Shown piece by piece: positions 25,473 to 35,252 of a stretch of 64,000 nucleotides of DNA (the stretch's first letter is position 1; each line of letters starts with the position of its first letter). The position numbers were made by a program, and so were the translations under genes. Source of the stretch: Caldilineaceae bacterium (GTDB taxonomy: Bacteria > Chloroflexota > Anaerolineae > Caldilineales > Caldilineaceae); assembly GCA_958295845.1 (NCBI GenBank), contig OY282376.1, positions 2,989,022-3,053,021 on the forward strand, written 5' to 3'. Below the pieces are notes generated by a model. That model saw only the letters and a list, made by a program, of their open reading frames with translations. It was not told the DNA's origin and searched no databases.

Positions 25473-26270
25473 TCAGACACGCATGCGTAACATAGGATGC
25501 GTGAAGTTGACAGGGATGGTCTCTCCGGTGCGCGCCGATTTGGTGCCCGGCGTCATGTAGTGGATGGCGAGGGCGCGGCGCTGGCGATCGGTTGTGTTTG
25601 GCGCGGTGCGGTGCAGGGTCTGACAGTGATGGAGGGTGATGCCGCCGGCCGGCAGGTCGCCGACGACGGCCTGGCCGTCGTCGACCATTTTGCCCATGTC
25701 AAGGAGGACGTCACTGCCCTGGGCCTGGTCGTGGATCATGGGACGCAGGTGCGAGCCGGGAATGAACTGCATTGCACCGTTGTGGAGATCGACGTCGTCA
25801 AGTGTTAACCAGCAACTGACCAGATTGGGAGGCAGGCATCTCCAGTAGGCGTTGTCCTGGTGCCAGAAGATGGGACCACCGTGGTGCGGGGGCTTGTATA
25901 GCGCCTGGTTGTGGAACTGCTGTATGTTGGGTCCGATGATGTCTTCGATTATGTCGAGGATTCCTGGGTGGTAAGTAAGCTGATGGAACCGAAGGTTGTG
26001 CTCGGAGATCTGCATAAATTGGAGCATCTCCTGCTCATCTTCGTCATCGTGGTCATGATCATCTTCGAAGACAGCCAGGTTGCGGACTGGCCGATCTCCG
26101 CTGCGTCCGAGCGCGAATTCTTCGTCGTACTCTGCGCGCATTTCCTCGATGAGATCGTCTTCGAGAACCTTGCCGACGACCAGAAATCCGTTTTCCCAGA
26201 AGCTGGCAACCTGCGTTTGAGTCAGGGCTTTGAAGCCGCTTTCTTTTACGGCTGATTCGGTGGTTTGCAT
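25473..26270 (-). CDS. Phytanoyl-CoA dioxygenase (PhyH) family protein with acidic His/Asp loop
   Basis: A 265-residue putative Fe(II)/2-oxoglutarate oxygenase. The triad is H137-x-D139 (FWHQDNAYW) and H220 (QTLHRTAPN), with R231 as the likely 2-oxoglutarate ligand. GAMQFIPGSH is the usual core turn. A strongly acidic segment with alternating His and Asp (about 69-81) is unusual and could bind metal. The ATG at 26270 has AAGGAG eight bases before it; an ATG 12 codons earlier lacks this. It precedes the PfkB gene. Confidence 0.88.
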   Translation of the reverse strand: MQTTESAVKESGFKALTQTQVASFWENGFLVVGKVLEDDLIEEMRAEYDEEFALGRSGDRPVRNLAVFEDDHDHDDEDEQEMLQFMQISEHNLRFHQLTYHPGILDIIEDIIGPNIQQFHNQALYKPPHHGGPIFWHQDNAYWRCLPPNLVSCWLTLDDVDLHNGAMQFIPGSHLRPMIHDQAQGSDVLLDMGKMVDDGQAVVGDLPAGGITLHHCQTLHRTAPNTTDRQRRALAIHYMTPGTKSARTGETIPVNFTHPMLRMRV

Positions 26271-26980
26271 TAGTGATTTCTCCTTGTTGAGTCTGGTTTT
26301 CCTCATGTATCAGGAAAGTCTAGTCACTCATTCGCCCTCGCAGTGAAGGAAAGGCGAGGGAAGGCATACGCACATCTGCGCAAGAATCAGTCCTATATTC
26401 CCTTCTTTGCATTGCCCTGGCAAAAGGATAAATGAGCCAGAGAGAAAACTGCGACTGGCATGAGCGAAGTTTGGACTGTCTTCACTTTCAGGAACAGTTT
26501 ATGAAAAGGGTGCGGCTAGTACTACTCAATCTACTGCCAGCGATACTTAGTTGACAAAAATGGCGGGATGCTCTTCCTATAGGAGTGTGCGGCCTATAGG
26601 GGAGAATTCGCTTGTTGGCCCGGCACTCTTCGCGTGTGGGATCGCTTGCATTGAATGCAGCATCATGGGGAATAAGTGGGCCATGACACGAGTCAGTATT
26701 GGCAGCTATGAATAAGGGGAATCTGTCACTTCGCGTTACTCCCTGACCGCAACTGCAATGGACCTAAAGGAACACGGCGAAATTTCGCCGCATTTTACAA
26801 CGGCCTCCAGGGATAAGCAAGCACGTTTCACGCATCTGGTTCAGGCTTGTCAGCAGGTCAAAGTGTAATATCGGCGCGTTTGGCGGGTACGGGGTCACTT
26901 GAGAACGGGAGAGAATCTTCCTCTGGGAACTGTTGGGAATTCTTGGTAGGAAAACTGTCAACAAGTAGGACAGGCCGGCT
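26271..26980. other. Long gene-free spacer with paired CCTATAGG and a hairpin
   Basis: About 700 bases without a supported gene. It holds two copies of the palindrome CCTATAGG (26576-26583 and 26593-26600) 17 bases apart, a TTGACA at 26551-26556, and a perfect palindrome CGGCGAAATTTCGCCG at 26776-26791. The frame 26764-27324 on the minus strand is an out-of-frame reading of the neighbouring gene. Confidence 0.5.
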
Positions 26981-29239
26981 TCAAGGTTTGGGAGGCAGTA
27001 CTTCAGAATTCGCAAAGGCGTCCAGCACATTCCGTGTGACGCGGGATACGTTGTTGTCGTAGTTGTTGTGCGAGAGACTGGCGCACCAGCAGATGGAACC
27101 CACCGAGAAAACAGCCCCGTTGTTGGGCGTTTCGAAGTAAACCATGTCGGCGCGTACGTTGGGCGAGTTTTCGGGGAGCATACCGCTTCCGCTCTGAAGA
27201 AAGTCCTCGATGACCGGATAGAGCGACAGCCCATGGCCACTTGAAGAGGCCAGCAGGAGCGTGTGGTGGGGTGTGCCCAATTCATAGTCGATTCGGTCAA
27301 TCTCGTCGCCGGCGGCGCCGTCAAAGATTAGTCCGAAGTTGCCGACAGTTTCGTCGGGGGAGATTCCCTCAAAAATGAAAGCCGCCCGCTCGTCGAAGCT
27401 GCCGGGTTGCCTGGTATAGCCGGGGGCGGGATCGCTCCAGCCCTGGGCGGCAAAACCGTTGCCGACGAGTTGGTTGGGCGGCTTACCCCGATAGCGCCAG
27501 AGTCCGCCCATTTCGCCTGTTGTACTGTGGTAGCATTCGCCGGGTGCGGATTCCCAGGCGCGCGTGCCGGCAAGGCCGCGACGGACTTCAATTACGTGAG
27601 GCCTTTCCGGGTCGACACTGGTAACCCAATAGAAGCCGTTTCCTCCCAGATATGCGAGGCGGCCGCCCTGGGCCAGGAAGGTTTCCAGAGCCTCCATCAT
27701 ATGAGCAGTCCAGTATTCCGGGTGCGTGCCGGTGACAATGACTTTGTAGCCTGACAACAGGTCCAGCCCTTCCTGGTGCAGATCGCTGTCGGCGGCGACA
27801 TCATAGTGGTATGCCATCTGTTCGAGCCAGTCGACCAGGTAGAGTTCTGCGCCCAAATGGCGCCGGCCCTTGTTCAGAATGTGGCGGTGCTTGGGACGCA
27901 TGTTGACGATGGGACGCAGGCCGGTGGAGTAGCAACAGCCGCTGCCATCGGAGTGACTGTCGTAGAGAGACATAGCAAATTCAGGCCGCTGGGCAAGATA
28001 CTCGTCGAGCGGGTCTTTAACGAATTTCCCCGGAGGCTGGGCGGCGAAGAAGCTCTGACTAGCCGACATCCGGTCATTTGCATAGGCAAGATAGGTAAAG
28101 GTCGGGACGAGAAAGAGAATGGGCGCTTGGGCGGCATCGCGTGGCGGGCGGACGACGAAGGGAATATGGTCCTCGGCGCCGTCTCCTGTCAGGCTTGCAG
28201 CATAGATGCCGCTGCGCAGGCCCAGGGGAACGGTGAGTTCGAAGTCGGTTTGCCAGCCGGCATCTTCGAGGTCATCGTGGTGAAAATGGATGGCGCCGTA
28301 CTGGTTGGGAGCGAGTCTATGGTCAGTTTCTGTGGCGTTCCAATTGTGGCCGGTGACGGCGCGGGTGGGCATGTTGACGGCGGTAGCATGCAGTCCGTGA
28401 GGGCCTGAGTCTGTCACCTTTGCAGAGGAAGGATCCAGCGAGAAATCCCAGGCCGCGACCAAGTCGGATCCTGCCACTTGCGAGGGAGGACTTCCCTGTC
28501 TCAGAAGCTCGACTTGGCCGGGTTCCAGGGCTCGACTGAAGAGGCGTGGGCTGTCGAATTTGCCGTTGAAGAGGCCCTGGGCCACACGGTTGGCGGTGGG
28601 ATCAGTCTCCAGGTTCAAGGCGGCTATGAGCAGTGGCTGGTTGTTGCGGCAGGAGAAGCTAGTCTGGCCTGACTCTTCTGCGGTGATTGAAGATGGGTCG
28701 GACGGCCAGTCGGAAAGCGGCCATTGAAAGAGCCTTGTCCTGCCTGTCTCGGCGTCGAAGGAGGCAGCGACGAAGTACCATTCGCGGGCTCTCATCGCGC
28801 GGCCGGTACTGAAGGTGGAGACGACGCCGTCTTCCCCCATTTGTAGCTCAAGCGCACCGCCTTCGCCTATTGAAAGGCAGAAGCCGTTTCCGTCGACTGA
28901 CCACTTACTGAGGAGACCCTGCGTCTCTCCGATTAGAGGGGTTGTCGGCCAGATCCAGGCTTGAAGGGTGAAGCTGTTTAACTCACTCAGCAAGTTGCTG
29001 TCGGTTACGCGGGCAAAGGAGCCCGTTCGAACTACCTGTCGACGACCCGACCTGCGGCCATCAATTTCAGAATCGACGCGTTCTTCCTTGAAGCCAGGTC
29101 CGGCAGGATTGTCATCGCCATGGATCAGGCGGACCAAAGTGGAATTGTAGCTCGGCAGATCGGTGCTGACCATGAATTGGACTGTTTCGCCGGGCGCCAC
29201 GCTCAGTTTGTCGGTGTAACCAATCAGCTCCAGTGTCAT
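26981..29239 (-). CDS. LamG-like plus N,N-dimethylformamidase large-subunit-like protein
   Basis: A 752-residue protein without a signal peptide. Residues about 85-230 look like a LamG/concanavalin-like beta-sandwich (FTLQAWIWPT, GFCLSIGEGGALELQMGEDG). The C-terminal part from about 330 matches the beta-subunit core of N,N-dimethylformamidase: FLVPTFTYLAYAND, YDSHSDGSGCCYSTG, VIVTGTHPEYWT and GRLAYLGGNGFYW. In the known enzyme the large subunit carries a non-haem iron and hydrolyses small amides; whether this protein does so is inference. No small-subunit gene is visible nearby. It heads the minus-strand block. Confidence 0.82.
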   Translation of the reverse strand: MTLELIGYTDKLSVAPGETVQFMVSTDLPSYNSTLVRLIHGDDNPAGPGFKEERVDSEIDGRRSGRRQVVRTGSFARVTDSNLLSELNSFTLQAWIWPTTPLIGETQGLLSKWSVDGNGFCLSIGEGGALELQMGEDGVVSTFSTGRAMRAREWYFVAASFDAETGRTRLFQWPLSDWPSDPSSITAEESGQTSFSCRNNQPLLIAALNLETDPTANRVAQGLFNGKFDSPRLFSRALEPGQVELLRQGSPPSQVAGSDLVAAWDFSLDPSSAKVTDSGPHGLHATAVNMPTRAVTGHNWNATETDHRLAPNQYGAIHFHHDDLEDAGWQTDFELTVPLGLRSGIYAASLTGDGAEDHIPFVVRPPRDAAQAPILFLVPTFTYLAYANDRMSASQSFFAAQPPGKFVKDPLDEYLAQRPEFAMSLYDSHSDGSGCCYSTGLRPIVNMRPKHRHILNKGRRHLGAELYLVDWLEQMAYHYDVAADSDLHQEGLDLLSGYKVIVTGTHPEYWTAHMMEALETFLAQGGRLAYLGGNGFYWVTSVDPERPHVIEVRRGLAGTRAWESAPGECYHSTTGEMGGLWRYRGKPPNQLVGNGFAAQGWSDPAPGYTRQPGSFDERAAFIFEGISPDETVGNFGLIFDGAAGDEIDRIDYELGTPHHTLLLASSSGHGLSLYPVIEDFLQSGSGMLPENSPNVRADMVYFETPNNGAVFSVGSICWCASLSHNNYDNNVSRVTRNVLDAFANSEVLPPKP

Positions 29240-30022
29240 TCTCGGCCCCCGTATCGCGCGACGAATGGTGACGTGCTGCGATCCTGAAGGGAATGCTTGG
29301 TGAACTCAGGCAGTTGGGTCATGCCGTCACGGCGATTTCCCTTCATATGCCTCAGGGCAAATTTAGCACAGACGACCGCGCCTATCAAAGTGCATCTATT
29401 GGGGGGCAGGATACAGACAGATGTGACACGCTTCATGTAATGTGGTAGGCGAGCGTGGTAGTGGGGCCACTCGTACAGGTGAGCCTTGACATTGGTGGGC
29501 GGATGAGAATGCAGCGAGCAAAGGAACGGATCTTGGGTCCAAAGGGGATTCTGCCGGGTCCTGAATGGGCGGAAGCCTTCGGCTGCCAGCCTTGGGGAGA
29601 CCTGCTCGGCATTTGTCCCAAAACAGGTTGTAACTCCAAAGGTTAAGGGGCCTTGGTGGCCGATTCCGATTTCCTTGAATCAGTCCAATTGTGTTACTGT
29701 TGGAGGTAGACTGGGTTGGGCAAAACCTGGCGCGACATTCACATTGAACTGTATTCGATGGAGTGCGTGCCTAGGTTACAAGACAGGGTTTTGCTCCGAG
29801 AACGTCGGCCGAGTCGAAAAGCTTTATGGGACTCACAATGGGGTGAAATTCTCAGGAGCGGCCTGTAGGAAGTCGACCGCAGATAAAGATGGACTGTTGG
29901 AGTCGGGGCGAGAGTCCTTTTTCGGAAATTTACGTCAGCCTGCCGGTTCAAGTTTGACCCCGAGACCTGCCTGCAAGGCGCCGGACAGACGTGTTGTCCA
30001 GGAGAGGAACGCGGGCTAACAA
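29240..30022. other. Gene-free divergent spacer upstream of copA
   Basis: About 780 bases between divergent genes. I found no coding frame with features, no tRNA and no convincing CsoR or CueR operator or promoter. Both genes must be driven from here. Confidence 0.4.
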
Positions 30023-32632
30023 ATGAACGAGTCAAAGCAACTTAGTGTCCCGGTCATTGGAATGACCTGTCTCGGATGCGCGGCTTCGGTTGAGGCCAGC
30101 AGCAAGCAGGCTGAGGCCGTGGAGGACTCTGCCGTCAATTTTGCCAGTGAGCGGCTGACGCTGACGGTTGACGCTGCGCACCCGCAAGCCAACCAAGCCC
30201 TGGTGGAAGTTCGCCAGCTTGTCAAGCGCGCGGGGTACAAGATCCCGACGCTTACATTGACACTGCCGATACTTGGCATGAGCTGCACAGCCTGCTCGAA
30301 TGCCGTCGAACAGGCGATCCGAGACGTGGATGGCGTGGTCTATGCCGGTGTCAACTTTGCGGCGGAGCAGGCGCAGGTCGAATATGTGAGCGGCCTGGGG
30401 TCGCGCGGTCCGATAGTAGAAGCGGTCCGGAAAGCTGGCTACGACACTGTTTCGGTTGCCACACCGTCGCCCGAAATCCCGCCTGTCGTGGGTGAGGCCG
30501 GTGTGGCTGAGGGTGAAAAGTTCGTCCCAGCGCCTGCCCCCGTCCCCAGTGACATTTCTTTGGAGCCTGCCGAGGATGCTGAGGCTACAGCACGCGCAGC
30601 CGCGGTCCGGCATGAGGTCACGCGATTGCTGGTGGGTGTGTCGTTCTCGTTGCCGTTGTTGGTGATCAGCATGGGGCGGGACTTTGGCCTTCTGGGCGCA
30701 TGGGCGCATGGTGCCTGGGTAAACTGGCTGCTGTTGCTTCTGGCTACACCAGTGCAGTTCTTTGTGGGCTGGGACTACTATGTGGGTGCGGTCAAGAGCC
30801 TGCGCAATCGCAGTGCCAACATGGATGTCCTGGTGGCGATGGGCACGACGGTGGCGTACGTGTTCAGCCTGGCGGTGATGGCGGCCCAGACTGTCGGCAG
30901 CAGCTTGCTTGGGGGACACGTCTATTTCGAGACCTCGGCGGTCATTATCACGCTGATCGTTCTGGGTAAGCTGTTGGAGGCGCGGGCGAAGGGCCGGACC
31001 AGCGCGGCGATCAAGGAGCTGATGGGTCTGCAGAGCCGGACCGCGCGCGTGTCGCGCGGAGGAGAGGAACTCGACATCCCGGTCGAAGATGTCATGGTTG
31101 GCGACATGGTTGTAGTCCGTCCGGGGGAAAAGATTCCGGTGGACGGCGTCGTAGTTTCGGGCGATTCGAGCGTCGACGAAAGCATGTTTACCGGCGAGAG
31201 CATGCCGGTGGAAAAGGCGTCGGGGCATCATGTTTTCGGTTCGACCTTGAATGGACGTGGACTCTTGGGCGTAGAGGCCACGAAAGTTGGTCGCGAGACG
31301 GCCCTTGCGCAGATTATCAAGTTGGTGGAGGACGCTCAGGGGAGCAAGGCCCCGATTCAGAGGGTTGTCGACCAGGTCGCGGCCTATTTTGTGCCGGCTG
31401 TGATCGGGCTGGCAGGCGTGACGTTTGTGGTGTGGATGTTTGCCGGCGCGGGTTTCGTGGCGGCGCTACTGCGGGTGGTGGCGGTCCTGGTGATTGCGTG
31501 TCCGTGCGCGATGGGACTGGCTACGCCGACGTCCATCATCGTGGGCATTGGAAAGGGCGCGGGCGTAGGCGTACTGTTCAAGAACAGCATTGCCCTGGAA
31601 TATACGCAGAAGCTAACGGCCGTACTGCTGGATAAGACGGGTACGATCACACAGGGTGAACCGGCGGTCACAGACTTGGTGGTGAGCCAGGCATTTACAG
31701 CCATCGGACCGGTCGAATCGCCGGCCCAGCTTCCGGTACCTGTGGGACGACCTGATTTGCTGCGGATTGCAGCCTCGGCGGAGCGAGGATCGGAGCATCC
31801 GCTGGGCGAGGCAATTGTGCGTGCCGCGCAGGCTAGTGGGTTGGAACTGGCCGAACCGGCCCAATTTGAGGCATTTGCCGGCCATGGGATCGCGGCGGAG
31901 GTCGAGGAGAGGCGGGTCCTACTGGGCAATTTACGGCTGATGGAACAGGAACGGGTCGATTTGAACGGTCTAGTGCCCCGGTTTGAAGAGCTGCAGGCCG
32001 AAGCCAAGTCGGCGATCTGGCTGGCCGTTGATGGTCAGGCGGCGGCACTGATTGCGGTTGCCGACACGGTGAAGGAGGGTTCGCGGGAGGCTGTAACCGA
32101 ACTGCGCAGGATGGGGCTCACAGTGGCGATGTTGACCGGTGACAACCAAGCAACCGCGGACGCGATTGCAAGGGAAGTTGGTATCAACCGCGTTTTTGCC
32201 GAAGTGCTGCCCGGCCAGAAAGCCGATCAGGTCAAGGCGATGCAGGCGGAAGGCTTTCGCGTGGCGATGCTTGGCGACGGCATAAACGACGCGCCGGCTC
32301 TTGCCCAGGCTGATGTTGGCATCGCCATCGGTGCGGGGACGGATGTGGCGATGGAGGCGGCCGACGTGACCCTGATTCGGGGCGATTTGCGCAGCGTACC
32401 GCAGGCCATCGTACTGTCTCAGGCGACGATGCGGAACATCAGGCAGAACCTGACTTGGGCGTTCGGTTATAATGTCGCCCTGCTTCCGATTGCAGCTGGC
32501 GTTCTGGCGCCATTTGTCTGGGCGCCGCCATTTCTGCAGCAGCTTCATCCGATACTGGCCGCGGCTGCGATGGCTTTTTCGAGCGTGAGTGTCGTTATCA
32601 ATGCGTTGCGTCTCCGTCAGCTCCAGCTGTAA
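30023..32632 (+). CDS. copA: Copper-translocating P1B-type ATPase
   Basis: An 869-residue copper exporter of the inner membrane. Two N-terminal heavy-metal-binding domains carry GMTCLGC (C16, C19) and GMSCTAC (C88, C91). The catalytic core shows FTGESMP (actuator), the transmembrane CPCAMGL, DKTGT (phosphorylated Asp), SEHPLGEA and [11 protein letters not shown]. The last two helices contain YN and the MAFSS pattern seen in CopA, so it is Cu(I)-type. A linker of about 35 residues rich in Ala/Pro/Glu joins the second domain to the membrane part. It is followed six bases later by ccmF, implying co-transcription with cytochrome c assembly. Confidence 0.95.
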   Translation: MNESKQLSVPVIGMTCLGCAASVEASSKQAEAVEDSAVNFASERLTLTVDAAHPQANQALVEVRQLVKRAGYKIPTLTLTLPILGMSCTACSNAVEQAIRDVDGVVYAGVNFAAEQAQVEYVSGLGSRGPIVEAVRKAGYDTVSVATPSPEIPPVVGEAGVAEGEKFVPAPAPVPSDISLEPAEDAEATARAAAVRHEVTRLLVGVSFSLPLLVISMGRDFGLLGAWAHGAWVNWLLLLLATPVQFFVGWDYYVGAVKSLRNRSANMDVLVAMGTTVAYVFSLAVMAAQTVGSSLLGGHVYFETSAVIITLIVLGKLLEARAKGRTSAAIKELMGLQSRTARVSRGGEELDIPVEDVMVGDMVVVRPGEKIPVDGVVVSGDSSVDESMFTGESMPVEKASGHHVFGSTLNGRGLLGVEATKVGRETALAQIIKLVEDAQGSKAPIQRVVDQVAAYFVPAVIGLAGVTFVVWMFAGAGFVAALLRVVAVLVIACPCAMGLATPTSIIVGIGKGAGVGVLFKNSIALEYTQKLTAVLLDKTGTITQGEPAVTDLVVSQAFTAIGPVESPAQLPVPVGRPDLLRIAASAERGSEHPLGEAIVRAAQASGLELAEPAQFEAFAGHGIAAEVEERRVLLGNLRLMEQERVDLNGLVPRFEELQAEAKSAIWLAVDGQAAALIAVADTVKEGSREAVTELRRMGLTVAMLTGDNQATADAIAREVGINRVFAEVLPGQKADQVKAMQAEGFRVAMLGDGINDAPALAQADVGIAIGAGTDVAMEAADVTLIRGDLRSVPQAIVLSQATMRNIRQNLTWAFGYNVALLPIAAGVLAPFVWAPPFLQQLHPILAAAAMAFSSVSVVINALRLRQLQL

Positions 32633-32638
32633 CAGGCG

Positions 32639-34729
32639 ATGATATTTGATTTCGCTTACCTGACGCTGGTGCTGGCCTTTATCCTGTGTGCCTTTGGCAT
32701 GGTGGCAGGATTCTGGGGAGGCCGGCTGGAATTACGCCAGGCCGAACCGGGCGCCCTAGCTTCAGGGCGACATACAACTCCCAACGAACCTAATGGATCC
32801 TCCTGGGGCGTAAGGCTCACTGAGAGCAGTTTTCACTCGATCTACGCTGTATGCGGGCTGGTAGGCGTTGCGGCGGTTGTCCTTTGGTACGGCCTGCTGA
32901 CGGACCACTTCCAGATCGCCTATATCTGGAACAGCTCGGAGAGAAGCCTTCCCACTTTCTACAAGTTTGCCGCGATTTGGGGCGGCCAGGCAGGCAGTCT
33001 CCTCTTCTGGACGCTTCTGCTCAGTTTGTTCAGCACGGCTGCGGCCGTGACATTTCGAACGAGCCAGCGAACGCTGATGCCCTACGTCAACGGGACTTTG
33101 CTGGCAAACCTTCTCTTCTTTCTCATCCTGTTGGTGTTCAGCGCCAATCCCTTTGAACAGATCGGTGTTGTGCCAAGCGATGGGCGCGGACTGAACCCGT
33201 TGCTACAAAACTACTGGATGGTGATCCACCCGGTCATGCTCTACCTGGGTTGGGTTGGGCTGAGTATTCCGTTTGCGTTTGCGGTGGCCGCCCTCTTGAG
33301 CAAACGGCTGGACCGGCGATGGGTGCGAACTGTGAGGCGCTGGACATTGATTCCGTGGATGTTCCTCTCGGCAGGAATCATCATGGGCAGCCAGTGGGCC
33401 TACATGGAGTTGGGCTGGGGGGGCTACTGGGCGTGGGACCCGGTGGAGAACGCGAGTTTCCTGCCCTGGCTGACGGCGACGGCATTTTTGCACAGCATTA
33501 TCATCCAGGAGCAACGGGGCATACTGAAGGTGTGGAATGTCACACTGATCTGGCTGACTTTCACTCTGGTCATCCTGGGCACTTTCACGACGCGCAGCGG
33601 CATATTGAGCAGCGTACACAGTTTCGCGCAAAGCCCGGTGGGTCCGTACTTTCTCGTTTTCCTGGCGGTTACCACGGTTGGGTTCCTGTTGCTTTTGTTT
33701 CAGCGCTTGCCCTATCTGCACGGCGAAAACGCGATCGACTCAATCTCGAGCCGGGAAGGGGCATTCCTGGCCAATAACTGGCTGTTTGCCGGCATTGCGT
33801 TCGTCGTACTGTGGGGTACGTTTTACCCTATGTTCAGCGAGATTCTGACGGGAGAACGCATTTCGGTGGCGGCGCCCTGGTTCAACCGGGTGGCAGGTCC
33901 GCTCTTTTTGCTGCTGTTTGTACTGATGGGCGTGGGTCCATTGCTGGGCTGGCGGCGGACGGGCGCGCAGGCTTTGCGGCGCCAATTCACCTGGCCGGCC
34001 GCAGTGGCGCTAATCTCAATCCCCTTTCTCCTTTTCACCAGCCGCAATGTCTTTCCGGTGGTTGGGTTCAGCGTCTGCATTTTCGTGGCGGGGACGATCG
34101 TACAGGAGTTTGTGCGGGGCGTGAATGCACGGCGGCGTTCGAGAGGCGAGCCGGTGGCAGGGGCTCTGTGGGGGTTGATTCGCCGCAACGGGCGCCGCTA
34201 CGGCGGTTATGTAATACATTTTGGCATCGTCCTGATCGGGGTCGCGATCATCGGCAATGAGTTCTATCAGTCGACTACGCATGTGACTTTGTCAGAAGGG
34301 GATTCGGTTGAGCTGTCCGGCTATTCGCTGAAGTACGTTGCACTCGAATCAACTCAGCGGAGCAACCATATCGAGATCAGGGCCAATCTTCAGGTGTCGG
34401 ATGCCGAGACAGGCAATGTCCTGGGGAAGATCTTCCCCCGCCGCAATATCTATGACAAAACGCCGGACCAGCCTACGAGCGAGGTCGGGCTGCGCATGAC
34501 ACCCGCAGAAGATGTGTATGTGATTCTCAACGGCTGGGAAGGCGACGGCAGTAGCGCTACCTTCACGATATACGTCAATCCACTGACGATGTGGATGTGG
34601 GTGGGCGGGCTGCTCGTCGTGGTGGGCACGCTGGTCAGCGTGTGGCCTCATCCTCAGCCAGCGCGATCGCCCCGCGAAGTGACTTCCCCGTTCCCTGATG
34701 GGACTGCGGCAGGTCAGGCATCAGCTTGA
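32639..34729 (+). CDS. ccmF: Cytochrome c-type biogenesis protein CcmF (haem lyase)
   Basis: A 696-residue polytopic membrane protein. It contains the tryptophan-rich haem-handling motif [18 protein letters not shown] and the flanking conserved His regions [13 protein letters not shown] and [12 protein letters not shown]. The C-terminal periplasmic domain follows about residue 535 and ends with a last membrane helix. CcmF attaches haem to apocytochromes in System I. No ccmABCE genes are in the window; only a CcmI-like gene follows. A hydrophilic loop at about 28-62 is longer than usual. The monohaem lipoprotein at 51086 is a possible client. Confidence 0.92.
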   Translation: MIFDFAYLTLVLAFILCAFGMVAGFWGGRLELRQAEPGALASGRHTTPNEPNGSSWGVRLTESSFHSIYAVCGLVGVAAVVLWYGLLTDHFQIAYIWNSSERSLPTFYKFAAIWGGQAGSLLFWTLLLSLFSTAAAVTFRTSQRTLMPYVNGTLLANLLFFLILLVFSANPFEQIGVVPSDGRGLNPLLQNYWMVIHPVMLYLGWVGLSIPFAFAVAALLSKRLDRRWVRTVRRWTLIPWMFLSAGIIMGSQWAYMELGWGGYWAWDPVENASFLPWLTATAFLHSIIIQEQRGILKVWNVTLIWLTFTLVILGTFTTRSGILSSVHSFAQSPVGPYFLVFLAVTTVGFLLLLFQRLPYLHGENAIDSISSREGAFLANNWLFAGIAFVVLWGTFYPMFSEILTGERISVAAPWFNRVAGPLFLLLFVLMGVGPLLGWRRTGAQALRRQFTWPAAVALISIPFLLFTSRNVFPVVGFSVCIFVAGTIVQEFVRGVNARRRSRGEPVAGALWGLIRRNGRRYGGYVIHFGIVLIGVAIIGNEFYQSTTHVTLSEGDSVELSGYSLKYVALESTQRSNHIEIRANLQVSDAETGNVLGKIFPRRNIYDKTPDQPTSEVGLRMTPAEDVYVILNGWEGDGSSATFTIYVNPLTMWMWVGGLLVVVGTLVSVWPHPQPARSPREVTSPFPDGTAAGQASA

Positions 34730-34850
34730 CAGTGGGCAGCTCCCGCTTCTTCGGCCACCATTTGCGTTTGAATACACTTCCTGGCAGTAATGAAATGGCC
34801 TGGCAGTTCGCTCAGAGCTGGCGATGTCAATGGCTCGTCCTCGGTGAGAT

Positions 34851-35252
34851 ATGTGGTTAGCCATTGCGCTGATCAGTGTGGTGGGTATTGCGGCGGTGGG
34901 ATATGTTATCCTGCCTCTGTTTGGCCGGACGCGCACGGTGATCACGACGGAGGGTGAGGAGCTGGCCGACCTGATCACGCGCAAGGAAGTCGCGTTGGAG
35001 GCGATCCGCGAGCTTGCGTTTGATCACAGCGTTGGCAAGATTGAGGACGCGGATTATGAGCGCTTCAATCGCATACTACGGCTCCGAGCGATGAGGCTGA
35101 TTGAGCGGATCGACGCCGAGTTCGGGGGCACCAATAGGTTGGGTCCGCAGGCGGTTCAGGTGGATGAATGGTTGGAGCTCGAGATTTCGAACCGGCGAAG
35201 GGTAGAGGAAGCGCTCCCAGATGAAGGCGGCAGTCGTTTACCAGAAGAATGA
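34851..35252 (+). CDS. Small membrane protein, CcmI-like N-terminal type
   Basis: A 133-residue protein with one N-terminal membrane helix (about 2-22) followed by a charged, probably helical cytoplasmic domain with a KEVALEAIRELAFDHSVGKIEDADYE stretch in two parts. That pattern (a helix, then a segment of the form RELxFDxxxGKIxxxDYE) is common in short CcmI/CcmH-associated proteins found after ccmF. It has no Cys, so it is not CcmH. Function in cytochrome c assembly is inferred from position. Its 3' end overlaps the alcohol dehydrogenase gene by 32 bases. Confidence 0.7.
   Translation: MWLAIALISVVGIAAVGYVILPLFGRTRTVITTEGEELADLITRKEVALEAIRELAFDHSVGKIEDADYERFNRILRLRAMRLIERIDAEFGGTNRLGPQAVQVDEWLELEISNRRRVEEALPDEGGSRLPEE

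Noticed and set aside
26764..27324. 186-codon minus-strand open frame
   Set aside because: It is an out-of-frame reading of the 3' end of the dimethylformamidase-like gene, with Thr/Pro/Arg-rich low-complexity sequence.
30032..31231. 399-codon minus-strand open frame
   Set aside because: Antisense to copA; the composition (His/Arg/Gln-rich) is that of a shadow frame.
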